This document shows positions 12,496-21,453 of a stretch of 64,000 nucleotides of DNA, piece after piece. Under the pieces are notes generated by a model. The model was not told the DNA's origin, searched no databases, and saw nothing but the letters and a program-made list of their open reading frames with translations. The DNA is from Knoxdaviesia capensis (Eukaryota; Ascomycota; Sordariomycetes; Microascales; Gondwanamycetaceae). Both the position numbers and the translations under genes were made by a program. How positions within the stretch are numbered: the first letter of the stretch is position 1; each line of letters opens with the position of its first letter. Location of the stretch: positions 3,100,574-3,164,573 of the forward strand of contig LNGK01000005.1 in NCBI GenBank assembly GCA_001510575.1, read 5' to 3'.

Positions 12496-14897
12496 ATGCG
12501 CGAGATTGTAAGTTCACTCAATTCTTTCCTTCCCCCTTTTTCCTTGCCCCTCTTCTGCTTTGCCGTCTCTCTGTGTCTCCCATTCCGCACATCACACAAT
12601 CCAGTCTCCCTGCTTGCTACCCCCCCTTTTTTCCAAAGCTTCAGAGGGGACGGGACCAACAAGCAGGCAAAGCTTCTTTTCCCCAGCCTTGCATCCTCGT
12701 GATCCAGATTCCCAAAGAGAGATCTGGATTGCATTCACTGTAGTCTTCAACCATATTCAACTTCACGCAACCGAATGCTTGACTATCGCTTTATCTTTTG
12801 ACCACAAATTGCTGACCATTTGCAACAATATTTGCCCACACTATAGGTTCACCTCCAGACCGGCCAGTGCGTAAGTAGCGCCTCTCGCTTCCCACGAATA
12901 TAACGAGATCTCGACAACAACTTGAGAAAGAAACGCAGAAAACACCGCCATCGGTGTCATTGGATATGAACTGACGTCCTTTTCTTTTTTCTGTTTTGTA
13001 GGGCAACCAAATCGGTGCCGCGTTTTGGTGAGTTGTCTTTTCCCTCAACAGTAGTTTCGCGATCATGATGCGCGCCCTTCCGTGTTAAAGCCACACTTAA
13101 GAGTGTGTTGTCTGTCCCCGTTCTCTTACTGACTGGTTAATTCTCAATTCTAGGCAAGTCATCTCTGGCGAGCATGGCCTTGACAGCAACGGCGTGTACG
13201 TATTTCCACCGTCTTCGGCATTTTCTGCGATTTTTTTCACACCGTTTTTTCCGACATATCTCGCCCAGCCAGCCTGACCGACCCGACCCTGTCAATCGAA
13301 CCGTCCAACTAATTTAACCCCCCTTTTCCCCCCTACAGGTACAATGGCACCTCGGAGCTGCAGCTTGAGCGCATGAGCGTTTACTTCAACGAGGTATGGA
13401 AACTCTCTTTCAATTTCAAAGGACACTATTTTTTACACTGTCATTCTGTGTTATTCTCCCATTTTACATCTTTCTGTCATTGGTTTTCTGCCACGAGATG
13501 AACCTGTACTACCGGTTCCTCTCGGATGCACGGCCGGACAGGGGTGATGTTTAATTGGATTCCCAGGTGAACCAATATCTGACCATGACTTTCTTGCTGC
13601 TTTCCCCCAATGTGTAGGCTTCGGGAAACAAGTATGTCCCCCGCGCCGTCCTCGTTGATCTCGAGCCCGGTACCATGGATGCCGTCCGCGCCGGTCCCTT
13701 CGGCCAGCTCTTCCGCCCCGACAACTTCGTCTTCGGCCAGTCTGGTGCCGGAAACAACTGGGCCAAGGGCCATTACACCGAGGGTGCCGAGCTCGTCGAC
13801 CAGGTTCTCGACGTTGTCCGCCGCGAGGCCGAGGGCTGCGACTGCCTGCAGGGCTTCCAGATCACCCACTCGCTCGGTGGTGGTACCGGTGCCGGTATGG
13901 GTACCCTGCTCATCTCCAAGATCCGTGAGGAGTTCCCCGACCGCATGATGGCCACCTTCTCGGTTGTGCCCTCGCCCAAGGTGTCCGACACCGTTGTCGA
14001 GCCCTACAACGCCACCCTGTCCGTGCACCAGCTTGTCGAGAACTCCGACGAGACCTTCTGCATCGACAACGAGGCTCTGTACGATATCTGCATGCGGACG
14101 CTGAAGCTGCCCAACCCTTCGTACTTCGACCTGAACCACCTCGTGTCTGCCGTCATGTCCGGCGTCACCACCTGCCTGCGTTTCCCCGGTCAGCTGAACT
14201 CGGATCTCCGCAAGCTCGCCGTGAACATGGTTCCCTTCCCCCGTCTCCACTTCTTCATGGTCGGCTTTGCCCCCCTGACCAGCCGTGGCGCCAACCTCTT
14301 CCGCGCCGTCAGCGTTCCCGAGCTCACCCAGCAGATGTTCGACCCCAAGAACATGATGGCCGCCTCGGATTTCCGCAACGGCCGCTACCTGACCTGCTCT
14401 GCCATCTTGTGAGTTTTCTTCGTCAACCCCATGATTGTCTCTGCCATTGGTGCTGTTCTGATCGATTATTAACCTTGTTCGCCGTTTCCCCCCCAATGTT
14501 TAGCCGTGGTAAGGTGTCCATGAAGGAGGTCGAGGACCAGATGCGCAACGTCCAGAACAAGAACTCGTCGTACTTCGTTGAGTGGATCCCCAACAACGTC
14601 CAGACCGCCCTTTGCTCGATCCCCCCCCGCGGCCTCAAGATGTCGTCGACCTTTGTCGGCAACTCGACCGCCATCCAGGAGCTCTTCAAGCGTGTTGGCG
14701 AGCAGTTCGCTGCCATGTTCCGGCGAAAGGCTTTCCTTCATTGGTACACTGGTGAGGGTATGGACGAGATGGAGTTCACCGAGGCTGAGTCTAACATGAA
14801 CGATCTCGTTTCGGAGTACCAGCAGTACCAGGATGCTGGTATTGATGAGGAGGAGGAGGAGTACGAGGAGGAGGCCCCTGCTGACGAGGAGGTTTAA
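12496..14897 (+). CDS. benA: Beta-tubulin
   Basis: The subunit pairs with alpha-tubulin to form microtubules. Seven exons are inferred: 12496-12507, 12847-12870, 13002-13027, 13154-13195, 13339-13393, 13618-14408 and 14504-14897, giving 447 residues, the normal length. The N-terminus is MREIVHLQTGQC, the GTP-binding motif GGGTGAGMG is at 140-148, and the tail is very acidic (Glu-rich with DEEV at the end). The positions linked to benzimidazole resistance carry the sensitive-type residues: H6, Y50, F167, E198 and F200. The first five exons are tiny (12-55 nt), which is the known benA layout, with introns after codons 4, 12, 20, 34 and 53. Introns 1 (339 nt) and 5 (224 nt) are long compared with the usual 50-100 nt in this gene. 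A large open frame on the opposite strand across exon 6 is a shadow of codon bias. Confidence 0.98.
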
Positions 14898-16084
14898 ACA
14901 CATCACACCCCCCTGCCATTTGCATCAGACTCTTGCTTCTTGAAAAAGAAGGTGAGAGGAGTTGTGCCTTGGGCTGGGCTGATGTGTTGGAACTTTTTTT
15001 CTTTAATGCTTCTGCTCTTTTCATTTTACTTGTCTATTCCCCCCTTTCCTCTTTTCGTGCTGCTCTCTTTATTAATTCTCCCCAAAAAACCTTCCCCCCC
15101 CCACCTTCACGATAAAATCATCCTCCCGGTGAAGATTACTTTCTCTCTGTCTATGTTTTTGTTGTGCGGTTTCTAAAGTGTTTTTCTTCTTGGGGTCGTT
15201 GGTAATTGACGGAAAATAGGGGGGGAAAGGAGGGCGCTTTAGATATACCTCGTTGCGTGGTAGTGTCCCTCTGGCTTACGATTTTTTATTTACCTGACGT
15301 CTTTCAATTCCAGATAAAATTTCTTCTCTTGGTAGAAAGACTGATTGTACGTCGTTTTAATTCTAGCCATGCAGTTCTTCGTTTCTCTTCATTTCATTCT
15401 CTTTCGTTTCTCCATCGATCTCTTTTTTCCTGTACTCGCTTTTCTATTCCCTAGCTATTTCTTTCGTCTGTGTTTTTCTATTTCTCTCTCTGTCTCTTTC
15501 CTATATTTTCTGCTTCTCTTCTCGTGATTTGTGTTGTTGTTGCATGGCTCTCTGTTTTCTTGTCCTGGGGACACACTTCTCTATCTGCTATGATGGATAC
15601 AGAACAACATGTGGTGTGGCTTTGCTCATGGTTCTCTTGTTCTTCGCTTCAACACTCGTTCTAGGGGCTCTGGAGTATTTCTTGTATCTGTACAATATTT
15701 TAATATTTTCATAAAAAAAGAAGAGAAAAGCTTACTGGGTTGCACTTCTAGCGAAGCTGAGGGACAATCTTTCCAGACTTCGGGGCTTAGATTGACGTTG
15801 TCCGCATGTTTATATAAGACTGTGTGGTGGTGGGTGACTAAGTTTGACCTTTCCGCTAAACGTTGACAGGTGGAAGTTGCAAGTCACATTTTGAACTTCT
15901 TTCCCAAAAGGATGAGCCGCCGCCGTTGGATTCTTTTTTTTGTCATCTCCAATTTTTCATTCAACAACACCGTCCATACTTCTGCACTTCTGCACTCAAG
16001 TCTCATGACCTGGTGATACTTTCTCAATCTCTGTTAACCGTTGACAGGACACCTCTTTAAACATTCCGGACCGCCACCTTTGAC
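14898..16084. other. benA 3' region and spacer
   Basis: A T-rich, low-complexity stretch follows the benA stop and probably includes a long 3' UTR. No coding frame is supported. The promoter of the next gene must lie in the right-hand part, about 15700-16084. Confidence 0.6.
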
Positions 16085-17021
16085 ATGAGTAACAGCGTTG
16101 AACAGCGCGGCGCACTGCTTCTCCTGCGCCTCGGAGAGGCTGGCGTCTGCCTTGTAGAATGGGAGCTGACTCTGCTCATCCGCCTGGGAATTCCGCTTGT
16201 TGAGAACGGGGTAAGTCGCTGCCTGCGCTCGTTTTGATCTCAGCGGCTCCTTTTCTGTGGTGTGCTAATACCATTTCTCATCTCAGTGTCTGTTCTTTCT
16301 TGTTCCCGATGGAGAGATGCAAATGGTCCGTGATATCGCTGCCAGTGTCAATTTGTTTCCCGCAGACCATGCTGAGATGCGGCCCGGCTACCCGTGCGAA
16401 CATTCTGGCGTTGCTATCCGCTTCCTCATCGAAGACGACACCCGCTCAGACGGCCCACCTCGACGGCGACTGGTCTTCTTACCACTGTCGTGGTCGGGCG
16501 TCCATACCAGCGAGCTCCGGCCCATCACACGGCATACCGTGCGCAGCATGCCCAATTCTGACGGAAACAACATGACTCTCGCCACCATCACCTCGGGGAC
16601 CACGTTCGAGCCCCGGACGCCCAGGACTGTGCCCATCCCCACGGTACCAGACTATGTCCAAACACTCTCTATCGGGAGCACATGCGCCGCACTCATACGC
16701 ATTGCTGCACACTCGCCCAGTCAAGGCTATCTCCGGAAAGGAATCCGAGTTGACTTGGCTGGAATCATGGCCTACTGCCTTTTTGACATGAGCTACGAGG
16801 GGATGTACATGGAACTGAGGGAGAACGATGAGCCGTTGTCTGAGAAGGAAGTGCAAGACCTGGATGTCGCGGTGGCGGATATCCGGGGATGGGATTTTCG
16901 CGAAGACGAGGCCTGGATCCGCGAGCTTCTGGTGCGACTTGTGCGTGGGGAGACGAGTTACAACGATATACCGTCTTCTGCTACATACGGAAGGAACGAC
17001 ACTGCATCCCGTGGAGTTTGA
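16085..17021 (+). CDS. Hypothetical protein, diverged nucleotidyltransferase-like family
   Basis: Two exons, 16085-16210 and 16287-17021, joined in phase 0 by a 76-nt intron with a TGCTAAT branch point, give 286 residues. The opening pattern (a helix with LLLLRLGEAGV, then LLIRLGIPLVENG and an FFLVPDGEM segment) resembles a large group of fungal proteins whose N-terminal fold is related to nucleotidyltransferases and which read roughly as 'short helix, hydrophobic strand, GVP, strand, VPD'. This copy lacks a visible catalytic pair of acidic residues, so it may not be an enzyme. No signal peptide or membrane span is seen. It lies only 152 bp upstream of a second nucleotidyltransferase-like gene on the same strand. 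The gene call is fairly secure; the family assignment is inference. Confidence 0.6.
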
Positions 17022-17173
17022 AGACTGGCAAGTGTGCAGAACAAAGGGCAAACAAGGAAGGAGAGGAACAACAAACGAAAGAAGAATCAGCTATGCCTGG
17101 CTCTATGCACACTTCCGTTGCGCATCTTTTACACACTCTCACGCAAATCCTCCACACACCACCAACAATCAAC

Positions 17174-17910
17174 ATGGCCAACGCTGTGCAAATCGAAGCC
17201 ACGAAAGCGGTATCGGAGGCCTTGAAGGCCCGGAATATTGACCATGCGTTCATCGGCGGCGTTGCCGTGAACCTCATCGGCCACACTCGCGAGACCCACG
17301 ACATCGATGTCGAAGTTAACTTGGTTCTGGAGAACTTCCGCGAAGAGATTCTGGATTGCCTCATGAAGGACACTCGCTTCCAGCACCGACTCAACGGGAT
17401 GAAGCTGTTCTTTACCTCAGATACCACGGCGTCGGAGGCCCCCATCCCGATCGAGACCTTGCCGATGGGAGAGTTGGGGTTGCCCACCTCTCTGAAGCTC
17501 TTTCACCCCGGAGGACGTACGCGTTTGCATTGCCGCCCCGAGTATACACCAAAGACCAAAGCCAGGCTGACTAACTGACGCTATGCATGTAATCTACAGA
17601 TGGCATCCCCGTCCTCCACCCCGGCGTCTTGGTCCTGACCAAGATCAAGCGGTGCGCCAACTTCATCGGCAGCACGCGGCCGGCCTCGATGCTGAAATTT
17701 GAAAAGGACGAGGAGGACATTGTTTTCCTGCTGGAATGGCTGCGGGATAACGCTGAGACGGTGGACTTTGAAGGATACGCCTCGAAGACCGTCGATATGC
17801 TCTATGTTGCAACGAAGAAACTGGCAAAGGAGTGGGAGAAGAGAAACCCCGACTACCACCAGCTTTTGGCTTCCGTTTTGAAGGACGGAGACCGATCCAG
17901 ACTTTTATGA
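17174..17910 (+). CDS. Nucleotidyltransferase-fold protein, MNT/AbiEii-like
   Basis: Two exons, 17174-17516 and 17600-17910 (junction in phase 1), give 217 residues. Residues 25-46 carry the hallmark of minimal nucleotidyltransferases: a glycine pair (G28-G29) in FIGGVAV, followed by G-TRETHDIDVEV with the metal-binding acidic pair D43 and D45. A third acidic residue is not obvious. A C-terminal helical part includes EDIVFLLEWLRDN and KKLAKEWEKRNPDY. The family transfers a nucleotide to a protein, RNA or small molecule; the substrate here is unknown. The protein is intracellular by the look of it. The preceding gene ends 152 bp upstream and seems to belong to a related family, which suggests local duplication or joint function. 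The intron donor GTACGC at 17517 is acceptable but not strong. Confidence 0.75.
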
Positions 17911-18500
17911 GTGACTGAAGAATAGCCCTATTGCCATGGTTAAATAAACTTCTTTTCCTTTTCTTTTAGTTTTCTTGTACGGATATCTTGATACTGACGA
18001 TTATGGAAACACATGGTTGTAAGTCGGCTTGACGGTCGTGGGCCAGGCCAGGGAATCGCCCGGAAAACAGGTCAAGGTTCAAACAACTGTAGCGCAAAAC
18101 CACAACATATCTCATTGGAGAGCATATAAAACAAAGAAACGGAGAGAGTATTAAAAAAGACAGGAAGATCATTCTCACTCCACGAGATGCATCTTAGGGT
18201 TAGCTCTTATCAAACCAGCAAATAGGGTTAGACCCTACATGACTCAGCACGAACTTGCTGGCTGTTGCAAGCTTGAGATTTTTTTCTCATCAGACGTTTT
18301 GTTTGCTCCCCCGTTTGTTCACAGTCAAACTCGAAAGCCCAACTTCATTGATCGCCAATTGGCGGCGAAACTCACTTGAAATACCGACCTTCGGAACACA
18401 AGGACAGTCGCGATAGACTGATTGTGTATCCCCCCCCTCCCCGATCTCATTCATACCAGCCACCTCCCCGAGAAAACGTCTCGGGCCACCGCGACAACCA
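17911..18500. other. Spacer before mrpl6
   Basis: No gene is seen. It contains two telomere-like motifs: TTAGGGTTAG at 18194-18203 and a TAGGGT-TAG-ACCCTA palindrome at 18223-18237. Confidence 0.6.
18223..18237. repeat. Telomere-like palindrome TAGGGT-TAG-ACCCTA
   Basis: Two inverted six-base telomere-like arms are separated by three bases, 264 bp before the mrpl6 start codon. A further TTAGGGTTAG lies 20 bp to the left. Confidence 0.7.
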
Positions 18501-19540
18501 ATGGCGCTCCTCACGCGGGCGACCCGGACTCCGGCGATCGCGATGGCTGCTTCCCGGACGGCGGCAGTAGTGGGAGACGCCGCAGTGTCCGGACTGGCGC
18601 GCGGACCGGCGCCCGTGGCGCGGCTCAGCACGCTGAGCGCGACAACAACAACAACTCGACCCCGGATACCCTGCGGCGCCAGCAACGTCCTGCGAACAGC
18701 AGTGTCTGGCCGGCGCGAGTTCTCGGCGTCGGCGCGGTGCGAGTCGAAGCTTGGCCGCACGGCGATCACGCTGCCTCCGCAGGTCGAGATCTCGGTTGGC
18801 GAGCCGACGTTCAAGAAGGACTTGACCACCTACGTGAAGGTGGCCAAGAAGAAGGTGACGGTGACGGGGCCGCTGGGTACGTTTGTGCATTCTTTCTCCT
18901 GGGTGGTGGGATAGGCAGAGGGGGGGGCCGGCGGATTCGAGAGAAGAGAAGCCGGGAATCAAGTGTGCGACTCAAGACTGGCGTTGTTCAGGAGACACAC
19001 ATATATTTCCCGGCCCATTTGTCGCAGCGACTAACAATCCCCCTTTTCCCCCTCGCAGGCAAGCTTGAGCTGGACATCCCGACCTACGTGAACATCGCCC
19101 AGGACGCCGAATCGAGATCGATCCTCCTGAGCATCGAGGACGTCAAGGCGCGCGAGCAGCGCGAGATGTGGGGCACGACGTGGGCGTACATGAACCAGTA
19201 CATTGCCGGCGTGTCGGAGGGCCACACGGCGATCCTGCGTCTCGTCGGCATCGGCTACCGCGCGGTCATCGAGCGGCGCAAGGCCCAGGAGACCTTCCCC
19301 GACCAGCCGTTCCTGTGCCTGAAGCTCGGCTTCACCCACCCCGTCGAGATCGCCATCCCCGCCGGCATCAAGGTGTCGGCCCCGTCGCCGACCCGCGTGC
19401 TCATCGAGGGCATCGACCGCGAAGCCATCATGTCGTTCGCCGGCCGCGTGCGCAAGTGGCGCCCGCCCGAGCCGTACAAGGGCAAGGGCGTGTTCGTCAA
19501 CGACCAGACCATCAAGCTGAAGCAGAAGAAGATCAAATAA
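18501..19540 (+). CDS. mrpl6: Mitochondrial large-subunit ribosomal protein uL6m
   Basis: A component of the mitochondrial 54S large ribosomal subunit. Two exons, 18501-18876 and 19059-19540 (phase 1 junction restoring a Gly codon in GPLGKLELD), give 285 residues. Residues 1 to about 75 are rich in Arg, Ala, Ser and Thr with almost no acidic residues, as expected for a mitochondrial presequence. The rest is the L6 fold: the first domain with TVTGPLGKLELDIP and the second with the GYR and GFTHPVEIAIP segments followed by GIDREAIMSFAGRVRKWRPPEPYKGKG, cut here at the known conserved end, before a basic KQKKIK tail. The codon use is very GC-rich. An internal Met at codon 15 could serve as an alternative start but would only shorten the presequence. 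The next gene downstream, fmc1, is also mitochondrial. Confidence 0.93.
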
Positions 19541-20195
19541 ACGCCCGCCCGAGGGGGGAAAATTGGCGTTGTTTTCGGTGTCGAGATGTACTGCTATTCT
19601 TTTTTCTCAACCTTTTTTGTACTACTACCATGCCAGACATAGATGCTCTCTGTACCTGTTATCACTACTACTTTTCTTTCTGTTCTGTTCTGTATAAAAC
19701 TCAATTGGCCGTTTGCTTCTTCATTATCGGTCGACATTGACGGGCGCTCGTATGTGGCTTGAGAACTGCGCGGGTGCGAAATTCGGGACTTACATGGGAT
19801 GCCAGACCTCCAGATAGAATACAACGACGTATATTCAGCGCAACAGTTTGAAGATTCACACAGACAGGGCTCAGAGCTCCTTCATGAAGATGAAGATAAC
19901 TAGATCAAGGCGGACGCGCCAATGTCTCCCAGTCGTTAACAGGCACGGTCACGTGACACCACCCACGTGATCCGAGCTGTTTCATTTGTGAACTCAAGTG
20001 GCTGGCTGTAGCAGTTCCGCGATTCTCAATTTTCTTCGAACGACCATTGCAACAAACGCTGTCAACGACCGCCACGTTTCTCGTTTGCACAACCAAGGCT
20101 TCTTACGCGACACTTACCCATCCGCCGGCTCAGCAGAGAGTGTGAGCCCGCACAAACGCGCACAACACACACACAAAAAAAAGCGCACAACCAAG
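19541..20195. other. Spacer between mrpl6 and fmc1 with paired E-boxes
   Basis: No gene is seen. The mrpl6 3' UTR is T-rich. Two CACGTG boxes sit about 230-250 bp before the fmc1 start. Confidence 0.6.
19948..19970. promoter_or_regulatory. Paired CACGTG boxes upstream of fmc1
   Basis: A 10-bp palindrome GTCACGTGAC (19948-19957) is followed by a second CACGTG at 19964-19969, so the two cores start 14 bp apart. GTCACGTGAC is the classic Cbf1/bHLH type of site and such sites are common before respiratory genes in yeasts. A role for fmc1 is inferred from its position. Confidence 0.55.
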
Positions 20196-20591
20196 ATGAC
20201 GGCCGCTTCGACCGACCTCCGGGCGCTGTACCGCACCCTCATCCGCGAGCTGCCGGCCCGCGGCGCCCTCCTCGCGCAATCCCGCACCCCGATCCACCGC
20301 ATGATCCGCGCCAGCTTCACGTCCCCGCGGGCGGCGCCGGCCCCACGCGCCGCCGCCGCTGCCGCCGCCGCCGCGCGACAAGCGCCCCCGGTGTCGCTGT
20401 CGCACGCCCAGGCGCAGCAGGCCGCCGCGTACCTGCGCGCCCAGCGGACCTACGTGTCGCTGCTGGAGCGGTACAACCCCGGCATGCACATGGACGACGA
20501 CGAGCGCGTGCGGCTGACCGCGCGGCGCGTGGGCTTGGATCTGCCGACGGAGTATGCGCAGGGTTCCGGGGAGGCGGGGGAGCGCCAGTGA
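20196..20591 (+). CDS. fmc1: Fmc1-like ATP synthase assembly factor (LYR-type)
   Basis: A single exon encodes 131 residues. The opening LRALYRTLIREL is an LYR-type start, and the C-terminal half has YVSLLERYNPGMHMDDDERVR, cut here, a pattern I associate with fungal Fmc1 proteins. Yeast Fmc1 is a mitochondrial matrix protein that helps Atp12 assemble F1-ATPase, especially at high temperature. Between the halves lies an alanine- and proline-rich linker (a run of Ala at about residues 49-61). No separate presequence is evident, which is usual for LYR proteins. The ATG follows a CACA-rich leader. Strong GC bias at third positions supports the frame. Other small LYR proteins are the main alternative. 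Confidence 0.78.
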   Translation: MTAASTDLRALYRTLIRELPARGALLAQSRTPIHRMIRASFTSPRAAPAPRAAAAAAAAARQAPPVSLSHAQAQQAAAYLRAQRTYVSLLERYNPGMHMDDDERVRLTARRVGLDLPTEYAQGSGEAGERQ

Positions 20592-21453
20592 AGACGTGCG
20601 GGCGACGGCCCCCCCCCCCCTCCAGACCTTTTCCTCTCGCTGTTGCATCAGCCCGTTCTCTACCTTGCTCACGCCTCCGCCCATCTCGACCGATAACCCG
20701 GCACCGCCGTCTGTTGACCTGGCGCACCTTCGCGATCTCTACCCACCGATTTGCCGGAACTTTCCAGACACACACTCGCTCGACGCACGCGCAGAGCTGT
20801 CCTATTACATTACCCTATGATGTGGAATCCCCAACTTGACATCTGTGATGATGGCCTGAAAAGTCTTATCACAGCATTTATTGTGTCTATATTTTGCCCT
20901 CTTCGCAGTGCTCCATGTACACCACCGTCCACTTCATGTATGAACATTGTATATAAGTTTCATGACCACATTAGAACATACTGCTTTCCATACTGCGATA
21001 CGTTGTGCCCTATTCCAGATCTTTTTTCTATCAACACTAGGCCTTGCCTCCCTACATACACAGTGGTGCTACTGATATATGATGGTGCAACCAAAGATCT
21101 CGCAGTGACATTATATGGGATATATCTTAGGTATAGACGGAAATGAACACCACATCCAATCATTGAGGAAATAATCCTCACAAAACATGGGTGACATATG
21201 ATTCACCTTGGGGTATCATGCCTTGTACTAGCAACGACAAAAACACACATCAAACCCCAAGACATAGATACAGAAGGGAATCCAGACCAGAAAACCATAC
21301 ACCAAACAACCTGAGAGCCTCACCAGGAATAGAAAAGAAGGCGCCTAGCTGCCGAGGGGAGAGCATGCACCAAGCCCAACACCGATGAAGAAAGAAAAAA
21401 GAACATCCCGAAAAAACAAGAAAAAAATTCATCTCTCAGAGACCAGATATTTC
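20592..21453. other. Convergent spacer fmc1 / large unknown gene
   Basis: An AT-richer 860 bp between two 3' ends. No gene or conserved motif is seen. Confidence 0.6.

Noticed and set aside
13477..14496. 339-codon open frame antisense to benA
   Set aside because: It mirrors tubulin exon 6 and is fully explained by codon bias.
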